A DNA stretch of 12,692 bases from Deltaproteobacteria bacterium (GCA_020444165.1 JAHLLK010000113.1:1-12692), one strand, 5' to 3'; counted from the stretch's first letter, positions 6,101 to 12,407 are shown. Notes: generated by a model not told the origin, from the sequence alone. Made by a program: numbers and translations.

Positions 6101-6148
6101 CTGGCGCAAGACCCGGCCCAAGATCTGGCGCAAGACCCGGCGCGAGAT
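6101..6148. repeat. 24-bp tandem duplication between CBS and kinase genes
   Basis: The 24 nt at 6101-6124 (CTGGCGCAAGACCCGGC...) recur at 6125-6148 with two mismatches, and a partial third start (TTGGCCCAGG) follows. The unit is a multiple of three. The minus-strand frame that continues past the CBS stop would read it as two RVLRQ-type repeats, but no start codon with a ribosome site supports a gene here. Confidence 0.7.
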
Positions 6149-6156
6149 TTGGCCCA

Positions 6157-6185
6157 GGCGGCCGGGAATCAGCAGCCCGGCCGCC
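6157..6185 (-). other. G/C-only stem-loop just after the CBS gene
   Basis: A perfect 10-bp stem GGCGGCCGGG/CCCGGCCGCC with a 9-nt loop AATCAGCAG, 8 nt past the stop codon of the CBS gene. No T-tract follows on the minus strand. Its placement matches the hairpin after the secreted LTxxQ gene at 2977-3001, suggesting a shared 3'-end role. Confidence 0.55.
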
Positions 6186-6193
6186 CCCTGGTC

Positions 6194-6835
6194 TTACTCG
6201 GCCACCTGGAAGCCGGCCTCCTTCAGCGCGGCCACCACGGGTCCGGGTTCCTTGGTCTGCACCCGCATGTATACCCGGTTGCCGGGGCGGCGGCGGTGGG
6301 GCAGGGAAAAGATGCCCACCACCGGCACGTTCAGTTCCTCGGCCAGTTTGGCCATCTGGCTCATGGCCCCGATGTTCTCCCGGAGGCGCACGTTCTCCAG
6401 CTCGATGAGGGTGTCGGTCTCCCTGGTGCCGAAGAGCTGGACAAAGGCCCGGTACATCTCGGTCTCGGTGGCGATGCCCACCAAGACCCCCCGTTCATCC
6501 ACCACGGGAAAGGCCCCGATCCCCTTTTCCTCGCCCATTCTGACCACGTCCATCACCAGGTCGTCGGGATGCACGCAGATGGGGTTCCGGCGCATCACTT
6601 CCTCGACCTTCAGGTTGGCCAGGATGTAGTTCAGCTCGTGCACGCTCAGGCTGGTGGCGGCGGAGGGCGAGGCCTCCAGGATGTTGCGGTGGGTGACGAT
6701 GCCCACCACCCGGCCGCGGTCCACCACCGGCAGGCGGCGGATCTTGTTCTCTTTCATCAGCTTGGCGGCTTCCATCACCAGGGTGGACGGTTTGACGGTG
6801 ATGGGGTTCTGGGTCATCCAGTTCTTGACTTTCAT
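6194..6835 (-). CDS. Tandem CBS-domain protein with C-terminal ACT-like domain
   Basis: A 213-residue cytosolic protein. The first CBS motif spans about residues 5-55 (VKNWMTQNPITVKPSTLVMEAAKLM to RRLPVVDRGRVVGIVTHRNIL) and the second about 77-130 (VEEVMRRNPICVHPDDLVMDVVRM to FPVVDERGVLVGIATETEMYRA). Together they form a Bateman pair that usually binds adenine nucleotides. The last ~65 residues (LRENIGAMSQMAKLAEELNVPVVGIFSLP, then RVYMRVQTKEPGPVVAALKEAGF) resemble an ACT domain, as in AcuB-type proteins. The target is unknown; such proteins commonly sense energy charge and regulate a partner. ATG at 6835 is preferred because AAAGGG lies 8 nt upstream; the in-frame GTG at 6844 is too close to it. 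It stands 172 nt before the kinase gene, and its own promoter probably lies in the divergent region. Confidence 0.9.
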   Translation of the reverse strand: MKVKNWMTQNPITVKPSTLVMEAAKLMKENKIRRLPVVDRGRVVGIVTHRNILEASPSAATSLSVHELNYILANLKVEEVMRRNPICVHPDDLVMDVVRMGEEKGIGAFPVVDERGVLVGIATETEMYRAFVQLFGTRETDTLIELENVRLRENIGAMSQMAKLAEELNVPVVGIFSLPHRRRPGNRVYMRVQTKEPGPVVAALKEAGFQVAE

Positions 6836-6961
6836 GGTCCACACCCTTTGGGCTGGGGCGTCACCGAAAAAGCGCGCGGGTTTTCCCCCGCCGCCGGAAC
6901 GGCGCCCGGCCCCGTGCGGAACGCCGTGTCAAGGGAGGGTTGGGGTGCAGGCGATGGTCTT

Positions 6962-6989
6962 CCGCCGGCCGCGGGCCCCCGGGCGGCCC
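6962..6989. repeat. 28-bp G/C-only direct repeat, copy 1
   Basis: This 28-nt block contains no A or T, starts CCGCCGGCCGCGGG and ends CCCGGGCGGCCC. It is identical to 7023-7050. Each copy contains the inverted pair GGCCGC/GCGGCC and can fold on itself. The copies are 61 nt apart start to start, separated by a 33-nt A-rich stretch. Confidence 0.9.
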
Positions 6990-7022
6990 GCGAACGACAG
7001 ACCACAAAACCGATAACAGCCC

Positions 7023-7050
7023 CCGCCGGCCGCGGGCCCCCGGGCGGCCC
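7023..7050. repeat. 28-bp G/C-only direct repeat, copy 2
   Basis: Exact second copy of the block at 6962-6989 in the same orientation. It ends 293 nt before the GH99-like start and about 190 nt upstream of the CBS gene start. Its role could be structural, as a pair of protein-binding sites, or as remnants of a mobile repeat. Confidence 0.9.
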
Positions 7051-7109
7051 CTGGTCGACCGCCCCGGCGCGGCCCAAGCGGCGAGCCCCGGGGGAGGAGA
7101 CCTGGCCTA

Positions 7110-7115
7110 AGTATA
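7110..7115 (-). promoter_or_regulatory. Possible -10 box for the CBS gene
   Basis: The minus strand reads TATACT here, one mismatch from TATAAT, in the only A/T-rich patch of the intergenic region. No good -35 sits 16-18 nt upstream, and the distance to the CBS start is about 275 nt. On the plus strand the same patch gives TATATT for the opposite gene, so direction is unresolved. Confidence 0.3.
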
Positions 7116-7173
7116 TATTGCCGAGGCGGTAAAAAGCATTACGAGAGTTCCGGGCCGCCAGGGGCCGCGTGAT

Positions 7174-7237
7174 CCATGCCCGCCGAATGGCCGACTGGCC
7201 AAGGGAGGCTTGACCCCTGGGGCGGGATCAGGCATGG
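7174..7237 (+). promoter_or_regulatory. Nested inverted repeats in the GH99-like leader
   Basis: CCATGCC (7174-7180) pairs with GGCATGG (7231-7237). An alternative or extended pairing is CCCGCC (7179-7184) with GGCGGG (7221-7226). Inside is the hairpin TGGCC-GACT-GGCCA (7188-7201). The group lies about 105 nt before the start codon and could fold in the leader mRNA or be a protein-binding region. I recognise no known riboswitch. Confidence 0.35.
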
Positions 7238-7343
7238 TGGGCCGGTCGGCCTGGCGCAACCCGGCTCACCCTCCGGTCCAAGGTCTCCGGCCGCCCGCTC
7301 CCAGGCCCCCACCGCCAGAACGGTTCTCAAAAAGGAGTTCCTC

Positions 7344-8828
7344 ATGTTCCGCCGCCCGTGGTCCTGCTTCACGCTCCTTGGCCTTTTGCTCGCGGCCCTG
7401 GCTGCCCCCGCGGAGGCGGCCGATCCCCTGGCCACGGCCCTTGCCGCCGGAAACGAGGTCCCGGCCGCCTTGCGCGGGGGGGCGGGCGACGGCTATCTGG
7501 TGGGCTCGCCCTACTACCTCTGGTACCCCGACAACTTCCGGCAGGGCTATCTCCGCAACAAGCTGGATCCGGCCCAGACCCCGCTGTTGGGGCAGTACGA
7601 CTCCCGGGACCCCGGGGTGGCCGAGCAGCACGTGGCCTGGGCCTCCCAGTACGGCCTGGACTTCTTCATGGTGGATTACTGGCCCAACCGGCCGGAGCAA
7701 AACGCGGCCCTGGACCAGGGGCTCCTCCAGGCCGACAACCTCTCGGACATCGACTGGTGCATCTTCTACGAGACCTGGAACCTGGGCTTTGACAACCAGA
7801 CCCAGACCACGAACTTCAGCGCCGCCACCGGCCAGCGCCTGGTGGACGACGTGCTGGACCTGGCCGACCGCTATTTCGACCACCCCGACTATTTGCGCAT
7901 CAACGGCCGGCCGGTGGTGTTCTTCTACCTGACCCGCACCCTCACCGGCGACTACGCCACCGCCTTCCAGAACCTGCGCCAGGCGCTCTTGGACCGGGGC
8001 GAAGACCCCTACTTCATCGCCGACGAGGTGTACTGGGCCGCGGCCGACCCGGCCGGCAACTACGTGGCCGCGCCCCAGACCCAGCGCATCAACCTGTTCG
8101 ACGCCATCACCGATTACAACATGTATCACTCCCAATACACCCAGCACGCCGGCTACGGCGCCCAATCCTCCTACATGAGCGACGTGGCCGCGGTGTACGA
8201 CTCCTATCGCGCGGCGGCCGGGGAGGCGGTGGATTTCGTGCCCAACATCCTGCCCGGGTACAACGACCGGGGCACCCGCCCCCGGGAGGACCACTACGTG
8301 ATCCCCCGCCAGTGGGAGGAAGGCGCGGCCGAGGGCTCCTACCTGTCCGAGTCCTTCTCCCGCCTGGCCCAGCCCTACCTGGACCCGGACCTGAACATGT
8401 TCACCGTGACTTCCTGGAACGAGTGGAACGAGGACACCAGCCTGGAGCCGGTAAAGGGCGCCCGGGCCACCCGCCGGGATATCAGCGGTTCGGGCGATCT
8501 CTACACCCAGGGCTACACCTATAATCCCTATGGTTTCTCGGCCTTGGAGTCCCTGCTTTCCGCGGTGGCCGCGGTGGCCGGCCGGGTGGTGGACCCGGCG
8601 GGGAACCCGGTGGCCGGCGCTCAGGTGGACCTCAGCCAGGATGGGGTGGTGGTGGGCAGCACGCTCAGCGACCACCAGGGCTACTACGTGCTGGACCGGC
8701 CGGGCCTGCCCGAAGGGGGCTACGAGGTGGCCGTGGCCGGGGACTCCGGCGGCCAGCGGGTGCAGGTGGAGCTGGACGCCAGCGGCAGCGCCACCGGGAT
8801 GGTGCTCCAGGCCCAGACGGGTAATTGA
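7344..8828 (+). CDS. Secreted GH99/WbsX-like glycan-active protein with C-terminal beta-sandwich
   Basis: A 494-residue exported protein. The signal peptide (FRRPW, then a hydrophobic stretch, cleavage near AEA-AD at 25/26) is followed by a TIM-barrel-like region with signatures of the GH71/GH99 and WbsX-like group: YLWYPDNFRQGY, YDSRDPGVAEQHVAWASQYG, LDFFMVDYW and TSWNEWNEDTSLEP near residues 356-369. E360 and E363, three residues apart, match the spacing of the GH99 acidic pair in NEWHEGT, which supports an endo-acting alpha-mannoside-type or related hydrolase. The substrate is not certain. Residues about 411-490 (AGRVVDPAGNPVAGAQVDL, then TLSDHQGYYVLD) form a carboxypeptidase-regulatory-like beta-sandwich, often a carbohydrate- or surface-associating module. 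ATG at 7344 has AAGGAG with a 6-nt spacer; the longer frame to 7176 lacks both signal and ribosome site. It is probably transcribed alone. Confidence 0.85.
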   Translation: MFRRPWSCFTLLGLLLAALAAPAEAADPLATALAAGNEVPAALRGGAGDGYLVGSPYYLWYPDNFRQGYLRNKLDPAQTPLLGQYDSRDPGVAEQHVAWASQYGLDFFMVDYWPNRPEQNAALDQGLLQADNLSDIDWCIFYETWNLGFDNQTQTTNFSAATGQRLVDDVLDLADRYFDHPDYLRINGRPVVFFYLTRTLTGDYATAFQNLRQALLDRGEDPYFIADEVYWAAADPAGNYVAAPQTQRINLFDAITDYNMYHSQYTQHAGYGAQSSYMSDVAAVYDSYRAAAGEAVDFVPNILPGYNDRGTRPREDHYVIPRQWEEGAAEGSYLSESFSRLAQPYLDPDLNMFTVTSWNEWNEDTSLEPVKGARATRRDISGSGDLYTQGYTYNPYGFSALESLLSAVAAVAGRVVDPAGNPVAGAQVDLSQDGVVVGSTLSDHQGYYVLDRPGLPEGGYEVAVAGDSGGQRVQVELDASGSATGMVLQAQTGN

Positions 8829-8852
8829 GGCTCGGCGCCCAACCAGGAATAA

Positions 8853-8893
8853 AAAATCCGCCTCCGCCCAACGCTCCGCCGGGCGAATTTTCT
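8853..8893 (+). terminator. Probable intrinsic terminator of the GH99-like gene
   Basis: AAAATCCGCC at 8853-8862 pairs with GGCGAATTTT at 8882-8891 with one mismatch, closing a C-rich loop, and TTTTCTC forms the downstream side. It lies 24 nt past the stop codon at 8828. The long loop and imperfect stem lower confidence, but position and T-run fit. Confidence 0.55.
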
Positions 8894-8956
8894 CGCCGGC
8901 CAAGCCTCCGCCGCGATCGGGCAACTAAGAATTTCTCAACATTGGCGCAAAGTTTT

Positions 8957-8986
8957 TACGACAGGGCGGCCGTAATGTCGTATAGT
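8957..8986 (+). promoter_or_regulatory. Sigma-70-like promoter overlapped by a 7-bp inverted repeat
   Basis: ACGACA (8958-8963) and TATAGT (8981-8986) are separated by exactly 17 nt and match TTGACA/TATAAT at 4/6 and 5/6 positions. Overlapping them is the inverted repeat TACGACA (8957-8963) and TGTCGTA (8976-8982), with a 12-nt centre. Such placement would let a dimeric regulator block RNA polymerase. The patch is much more A/T-rich than its surroundings. The operator role is inferred. Confidence 0.5.
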
Positions 8987-9026
8987 TAAGTCTATCGAAC
9001 AACTTGCAGCTTCAGGGATTCTGACC

Positions 9027-9086
9027 CATAGGACGAGGTGGGGGGCAGCCGCGTGGTGAAACCTATGCCCCCGCCCCCGGGAGTCC
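9027..9086 (+). ncRNA. Foldable RNA element, possible structured leader or small RNA
   Basis: About 40 nt downstream of the predicted promoter, CATAGG (9027-9032) can pair with CCTATG (9062-9067), while GGGGGCA (9041-9047) can pair with TGCCCCC (9066-9072). The two pairings share positions 9066-9067 and cross each other, so they compete. GGT-GAA-ACC (9055-9063) forms a small apical hairpin in the second fold, and GGAC (9031-9034) with GTCC (9083-9086) would close it. The pattern resembles a switching leader, but it matches no riboswitch consensus I know; no c-di-GMP (GEMM) core motif is seen. Confidence 0.35.
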
Positions 9087-9136
9087 AGGGATAGATGCCC
9101 GAGATTGTCGCCAGCGAAATTCTTTTTGCTCCAGCC

Positions 9137-9160
9137 CCAGGGCCCTGGCGCCGCCGCCAG
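9137..9160 (+). other. Perfect palindrome plus adjacent hairpin
   Basis: CCAGGGCCCTGG at 9137-9148 is a perfect 12-bp palindrome. Overlapping it, CTGGCG (9145-9150) and CGCCAG (9155-9160) form a 6-bp stem with loop CCGC. The two folds compete. They may be an RNA structure or a protein-binding site; the function is unknown. Confidence 0.4.
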
Positions 9161-9397
9161 CGGGCGTTTGCCCCGGCTCGATTCAGTTTTCGCCCCTACT
9201 TGCCGATAAAGTCCAAAGGACCATCATGCTTGGGCTGGAGCTTGGCTCGGCGAGCCGCCGGGAAGGTGCGGGTGTCTTCACCGGAGGGGCCGCCAGGGCC
9301 AGGCTGGGCCCAAGGATCGCCCAACCTTTGACCCTCGCGCCGCGGGCCCCGGCCCGGCGGAGGGGCACGGAACCGGGAGAGCGGAGGGTTTTCCCGG

Positions 9398-9431
9398 CCG
9401 GCCCCAGAGAGGGATAACGTCCCAGGGCCGG
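9398..9431 (+). other. Two-tier stem-loop in the long leader
   Basis: CCGGCCC (9398-9404) pairs with GGGCCGG (9425-9431). Inside, GGGA (9411-9414) pairs with TCCC (9420-9423) around loop TAACG, leaving an asymmetric internal loop. It is followed by CGGTC-C-GACCG (9441-9451) and a T6 run at 9461-9466. The group could be regulatory RNA or an early terminator. Confidence 0.35.
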
Positions 9432-9509
9432 GCAACCGCTCGGTCCGACCGGGGGGAAGATTTTTTGGTTGTCCGCAGGGCCGCGCCGGTCCCGGGAGGG
9501 CCGGGGCCA

Positions 9510-9541
9510 CCCCCTGCCCGGCAGGGGGAGCTGCCAGGCAG
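9510..9541 (+). other. Strong adjacent hairpins in the leader
   Basis: CCCCCTGCC (9510-9518) and GGCAGGGGG (9520-9528) form a near-perfect hairpin. It is followed directly by CTGCC-A-GGCAG (9531-9541), which shares the TGCC/GGCA core and could exchange strands with it. There is no T-tract. Confidence 0.4.
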
Positions 9542-9705
9542 GGAATACGACCCAGGGGGCCACTCGGAAGCCCCCCTCGTCGGGTGTTGCGATTAGCCAG
9601 CCAAGGCGCGCCAAACAGGCTGTCTGCCCCCAGCCTGCCAGAGCGGCGGCGAGCAGGTACGTAGCGGGGCCGCGCCACGGCCGGCGCGGCAGCGGGGCGA
9701 GAGGG

Positions 9706-9711
9706 AAGGAG
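9706..9711 (+). promoter_or_regulatory. Ribosome binding site that sets the GGDEF-EAL start
   Basis: AAGGAG lies 6 nt before GTG at 9718. The same frame is open back to TTG 9469, but those extra 83 codons are Arg/Gly/Pro-rich, resemble no domain and lack a ribosome site. This makes GTG 9718 the preferred start. Confidence 0.75.
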
Positions 9712-9717
9712 TTTGGG

Positions 9718-12321
9718 GTGACCTTATCCCGCATAGCGGCTTTGCCCAGAGAGGGCGCGGCCAACCGCCCGGCGGAGGACAGCCTCCCCGTGCGGGAGCG
9801 GCTCACGCTTCCCGTTCAGGGCTTGGCCGAGCTATCGCTGGAGAGCCCCGAGTTGATGCGCGGCCTGTTGGAAGCCACCCCCGACGCCGTGATCCTGAAA
9901 GACCCCACCGGCTCCTGGCAACTGGCCAACCCCGCCGCGCTCAAACTTTTCGGCCTGGAGAACGTGGCTTACCACGGCCGCACCGACCTGGAGTTGGCCC
10001 GTGTTTCCCCGGCCCTGGCCAGCCTGCAACCTCTGTGCGCCCGCTCCGATGTGGAGGTCTGGCAGGGAGAGCAGCCGGCCCGCAGCCGCCAGACCGTGGA
10101 GGCAGCTCCCGGCGACCACCGCTACTATGACATCTTCAAGATCCCCCTGTATTGGCCCGATGGCCGGGCCAAGGGCCTGTTGGTCATGGGCCGTGACGTC
10201 ACCTCGCTACGGAGCGCCCACCAGGCCTTGGCCAGCAACGAGGAGCACCACCTCCTGGCCCAGGAGGTGGCCGGCCTGGGCAGCTTCAGTTGGGACCTGG
10301 CCACCGGCGAGGAATACTGGAGCCACCAGACCTACCGCATCCTGGGGCTGGACCCGCGCCAGGTGGAGGCCGGCCTGGAGAGCCTGACCCGGGTGGTGCA
10401 CTCCCTGCACCGGGAGGCCCTGGCCCGGGCCATGGCCACCACCCGGGAGCGGGGAGTCAGCGGCAATCTGGAGCTGGAGATCGTGCAGCCCGGCGGCGAG
10501 CACCGCCAGGTGCTCTTGCGGGCCAAGCTCTTTGAGGACTCCCTGGGCGGCGCCCAGCGCATCCTGGGCACCATCCTGGACATCACCGACAAGAAGCGCC
10601 AGGAGACCGAGCTGCTGTTGACCCACCAGATCCTGGAGAAAAGCTCCGAGGCGGTGATGGTCACCGACGCCCAGGACCGCATCCAGATGGTCAACCGGGC
10701 CTTTTCCGACCTCACCGGCTACGCGGCCGAGGAGGTGCTGGGGGTCTCGCCCACCCTCTTGAAGTTCGGCCTGCACTCCCGGGAGTTCTACCGGCGCATC
10801 CGGGAGAGCCTGGCCCGGGAAGGCAAGTGGCACGGCGAGATCTGGAACCGCTCCAAGGACGGCATGCCCCGGCCCCTGGACACCACCATCACCGCGGTCA
10901 AGGACCAGGCCGGCGCGGTGGTGAACTACGTGGCCCTGTTCCACGACCTCAGCGGGGAGAAGCAGTCCCAGGAGGAGATCAGCTACCAGGCCCAGCACGA
11001 CTCCCTGACCGGCTTGTTGAACCGGGCCGCCCTGGCCGAGAAGATGCGGGCCCTGGTGGAGCGCTCCTCCCGCCAGGCCGCGGACCTGGCCATGATCTAC
11101 CTGGACCTGGACCGCTTCAAGCACATCAACGAGACCCTGGGCCACGGGGTGGGCGACAGCATCCTGGCCCAGGTGGCCAACCGCCTGGTGCGCACCATGG
11201 GTCCCCTGACCCCGGTGTCCCGCCTGGGCGGTGATGAGTTCATCATCGTGCTGGAAGGCGCCGCGGCCGGCCCGGCCGGGCTGGGCCAGGCCCTCACCGC
11301 CCTCACCCAGGCCTTCCAACAGCCCTTCCGCCACCAGGGCCGCGAGTTGTTCCTCACCCACAGCCTGGGCATCGCCCGGTTCCCCGACGACGGCACCGAC
11401 CCGGACACCCTGATGAAGAACGCGGAAATGGCCATGTACCAGGCCAAGAACCTGGGCCGGGACGGGCACCAGTTCTTCACCCCGGCCCTTTTCCGCGGGG
11501 CCGCCCGGCGCCTGGACCTGGAGAACGCGCTGCGGCGCGCCCTGGACCGGCAGGAGCTGGTGGTGCTCTACCAGCCCCAGGTGGACCTGGAGCAGAAGAC
11601 CGTGACCGGGGCCGAGGCCCTGGTGCGCTGGCAGCGGCCCGGGGCCGAGGGCCTGGTGCCCCCCTCGGAGTTCATCCCCCTGGCCGAGGACACCGGGCTC
11701 ATCGTGCCCATCGGCCTCTGGGTGCTGAAGGAGGCCTGCCGCCAGACCAAGGCCTGGCACGCCCGGGGCCTGGACCACCTCAAGGTATCGGTGAACCTCT
11801 CGGCCCGCCAGCTCTCTAGCCCGGACTTGGTGGCGAGCGTGGAAAAAGTGCTGGCCCAGACCGGGCTGGAGCCGCGCTTTTTGGAGCTGGAGCTGACCGA
11901 GACCACCCTGATGAACGATGTGCAGGAGGCCACCCGGGTGCTCAAGGCCCTGGCCGCTCTGGGCGTGGTGCTCAGCGTGGACGACTTCGGCACCGGCTAC
12001 TCGTCCTTGTACTATCTCAAGCACTTCCCCATCGACCGCCTGAAGATAGACCACTCCTTTGTCCGCGATTTGGCCGTGGACGCTGACGCCGCCGCCATCG
12101 TCAAAACGGTGATCTTCATGGCCTACTCGCTCCGCCTGGAAGCGGTGGCCGAGGGAGTGGAGAACTGGGACCAGATCAGCTTCCTGCGGCAGCACGGCTG
12201 CCACGGCATGCAGGGCTTCCATTTCGGCCGCCCGGTCACCTCCGATGAGTTCCTGCGCCGCCTCAGGGACGGCTCCATCTTCCGGCGTTTCGCCCCGCCG
12301 CCCGGCTTCGCCCAGAACTGA
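9718..12321 (+). CDS. PAS-PAS-PAS-GGDEF-EAL cyclic-di-GMP signalling protein
   Basis: An 867-residue cytosolic protein starting at GTG. Three PAS domains span about residues 45-162 (LLEATPDAVILKDPTG to GRDVTSL), 173-292 (AGLGSFSWDLATGEEYW to LDITDK) and 296-412 (ILEKSSEAVMVTDAQDRI to LFHDLSG). The diguanylate cyclase domain (about 422-585) keeps the catalytic RLGGDEF (R502, G504-F508). The inhibitory I-site position (RxxD five residues before) reads GPLT, so product inhibition there is probably lost. The EAL domain (about 600-855) keeps EAL (E633), VNLSARQL, LELTET, DDFGTGYSS (D755-D756), LKID and AEGVE, all needed for phosphodiesterase activity. It could therefore both make and break c-di-GMP, with the PAS domains sensing an unknown cytosolic signal. 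No membrane segment is seen. No c-di-GMP receptor is recognisable next to it. Confidence 0.95.
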   Translation: MTLSRIAALPREGAANRPAEDSLPVRERLTLPVQGLAELSLESPELMRGLLEATPDAVILKDPTGSWQLANPAALKLFGLENVAYHGRTDLELARVSPALASLQPLCARSDVEVWQGEQPARSRQTVEAAPGDHRYYDIFKIPLYWPDGRAKGLLVMGRDVTSLRSAHQALASNEEHHLLAQEVAGLGSFSWDLATGEEYWSHQTYRILGLDPRQVEAGLESLTRVVHSLHREALARAMATTRERGVSGNLELEIVQPGGEHRQVLLRAKLFEDSLGGAQRILGTILDITDKKRQETELLLTHQILEKSSEAVMVTDAQDRIQMVNRAFSDLTGYAAEEVLGVSPTLLKFGLHSREFYRRIRESLAREGKWHGEIWNRSKDGMPRPLDTTITAVKDQAGAVVNYVALFHDLSGEKQSQEEISYQAQHDSLTGLLNRAALAEKMRALVERSSRQAADLAMIYLDLDRFKHINETLGHGVGDSILAQVANRLVRTMGPLTPVSRLGGDEFIIVLEGAAAGPAGLGQALTALTQAFQQPFRHQGRELFLTHSLGIARFPDDGTDPDTLMKNAEMAMYQAKNLGRDGHQFFTPALFRGAARRLDLENALRRALDRQELVVLYQPQVDLEQKTVTGAEALVRWQRPGAEGLVPPSEFIPLAEDTGLIVPIGLWVLKEACRQTKAWHARGLDHLKVSVNLSARQLSSPDLVASVEKVLAQTGLEPRFLELELTETTLMNDVQEATRVLKALAALGVVLSVDDFGTGYSSLYYLKHFPIDRLKIDHSFVRDLAVDADAAAIVKTVIFMAYSLRLEAVAEGVENWDQISFLRQHGCHGMQGFHFGRPVTSDEFLRRLRDGSIFRRFAPPPGFAQN

Positions 12322-12381
12322 GCCCCCCCGGCCCCCGGCCAGCTTGGCGCACCCAGGTCTGAACCCGAGGCGACGCGGCCT

Positions 12382-12404
12382 TTCCTTGTTTAGGTGAATA
12401 CCCC
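12382..12404 (+). repeat. Module B copy 1
   Basis: A 23-bp block (TTCCTTGTTTAGG followed by TGAATACCCC) identical to 12508-12530. It is A/T-richer than the rest of the array and precedes a module A copy in both places. Confidence 0.85.
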
Positions 12405-12407
12405 AAG

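Larger units (their letters stand above)
6836..7343. other. Divergent intergenic region between CBS and GH99-like genes
   Basis: These 508 nt separate two divergently transcribed genes and should hold both promoters. I see two copies of a G/C-only 28-bp repeat, an A/T-rich patch at 7108-7120 with a minus-strand TATACT, and nested inverted repeats before the GH99-like gene. Open frames through it are shadow-like and lack ribosome sites. No small RNA gene can be named. Confidence 0.6.
8829..9717. other. 889-nt non-coding stretch upstream of the GGDEF-EAL gene
   Basis: After the terminator of the GH99-like gene I see no convincing gene. Plus-strand frames beginning at 9095 and 9226 and the minus-strand frame 9183-9806 give Arg/Gly/Pro/Ala-rich noise. 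The region holds a promoter-like site with an inverted repeat (8957-8986), foldable elements at 9027-9086, 9137-9160 and 9398-9431, a strong C/G hairpin at 9510-9528, and the ribosome site of the next gene. If transcription starts near 8993, the leader would be about 725 nt, unusually long. Confidence 0.65.

Noticed and set aside
7103..7122. Sigma-54 promoter (TGGC...TTGCC)
   Set aside because: The GG and GC elements are 14 nt apart instead of 10, so the spacing is wrong.
7176..7343. N-terminal extension of the GH99-like protein
   Set aside because: A proper signal peptide starts at ATG 7344 with AAGGAG in front; the extension would bury it.
7266..8924. Long minus-strand ORF antisense to the GH99-like gene, and similar long antisense frames opposite the GGDEF-EAL and kinase genes
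   Set aside because: Their Gly/Val/His/Gln-rich translations mirror codon bias of the true gene on the other strand, a common artefact in high-GC genomes.
9095..9331. 78-residue plus-strand ORF
   Set aside because: Weak ribosome site, composition like random GC-rich DNA, and overlap with the predicted RNA structures.
9226..9417. Small plus-strand ORF preceded by AAAGGA
   Set aside because: The ribosome site looks fair, but the 63-residue product is Gly/Arg/Ala/Pro-rich without hydrophobic core, motif or signal; it looks like GC-rich background. Ribosome profiling or conservation could reverse this.
9391..9450. SAM-I or glycine riboswitch
   Set aside because: GGGCAACC and GGAGAG occur, but the other conserved core segments and paired helices of these riboswitches are absent or out of order.
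9469..9717. N-terminal extension of the GGDEF-EAL protein to TTG 9469
   Set aside because: The extra 83 residues are Arg/Gly/Pro-rich with no domain and no ribosome site, while GTG 9718 has AAGGAG at 6 nt.
8987..9717. c-di-GMP (GEMM) riboswitch before the GGDEF-EAL gene
   Set aside because: Context suggests one, but I find neither the GCAAAGCC-type core nor the tetraloop-receptor arrangement. A covariance-model scan would be decisive.
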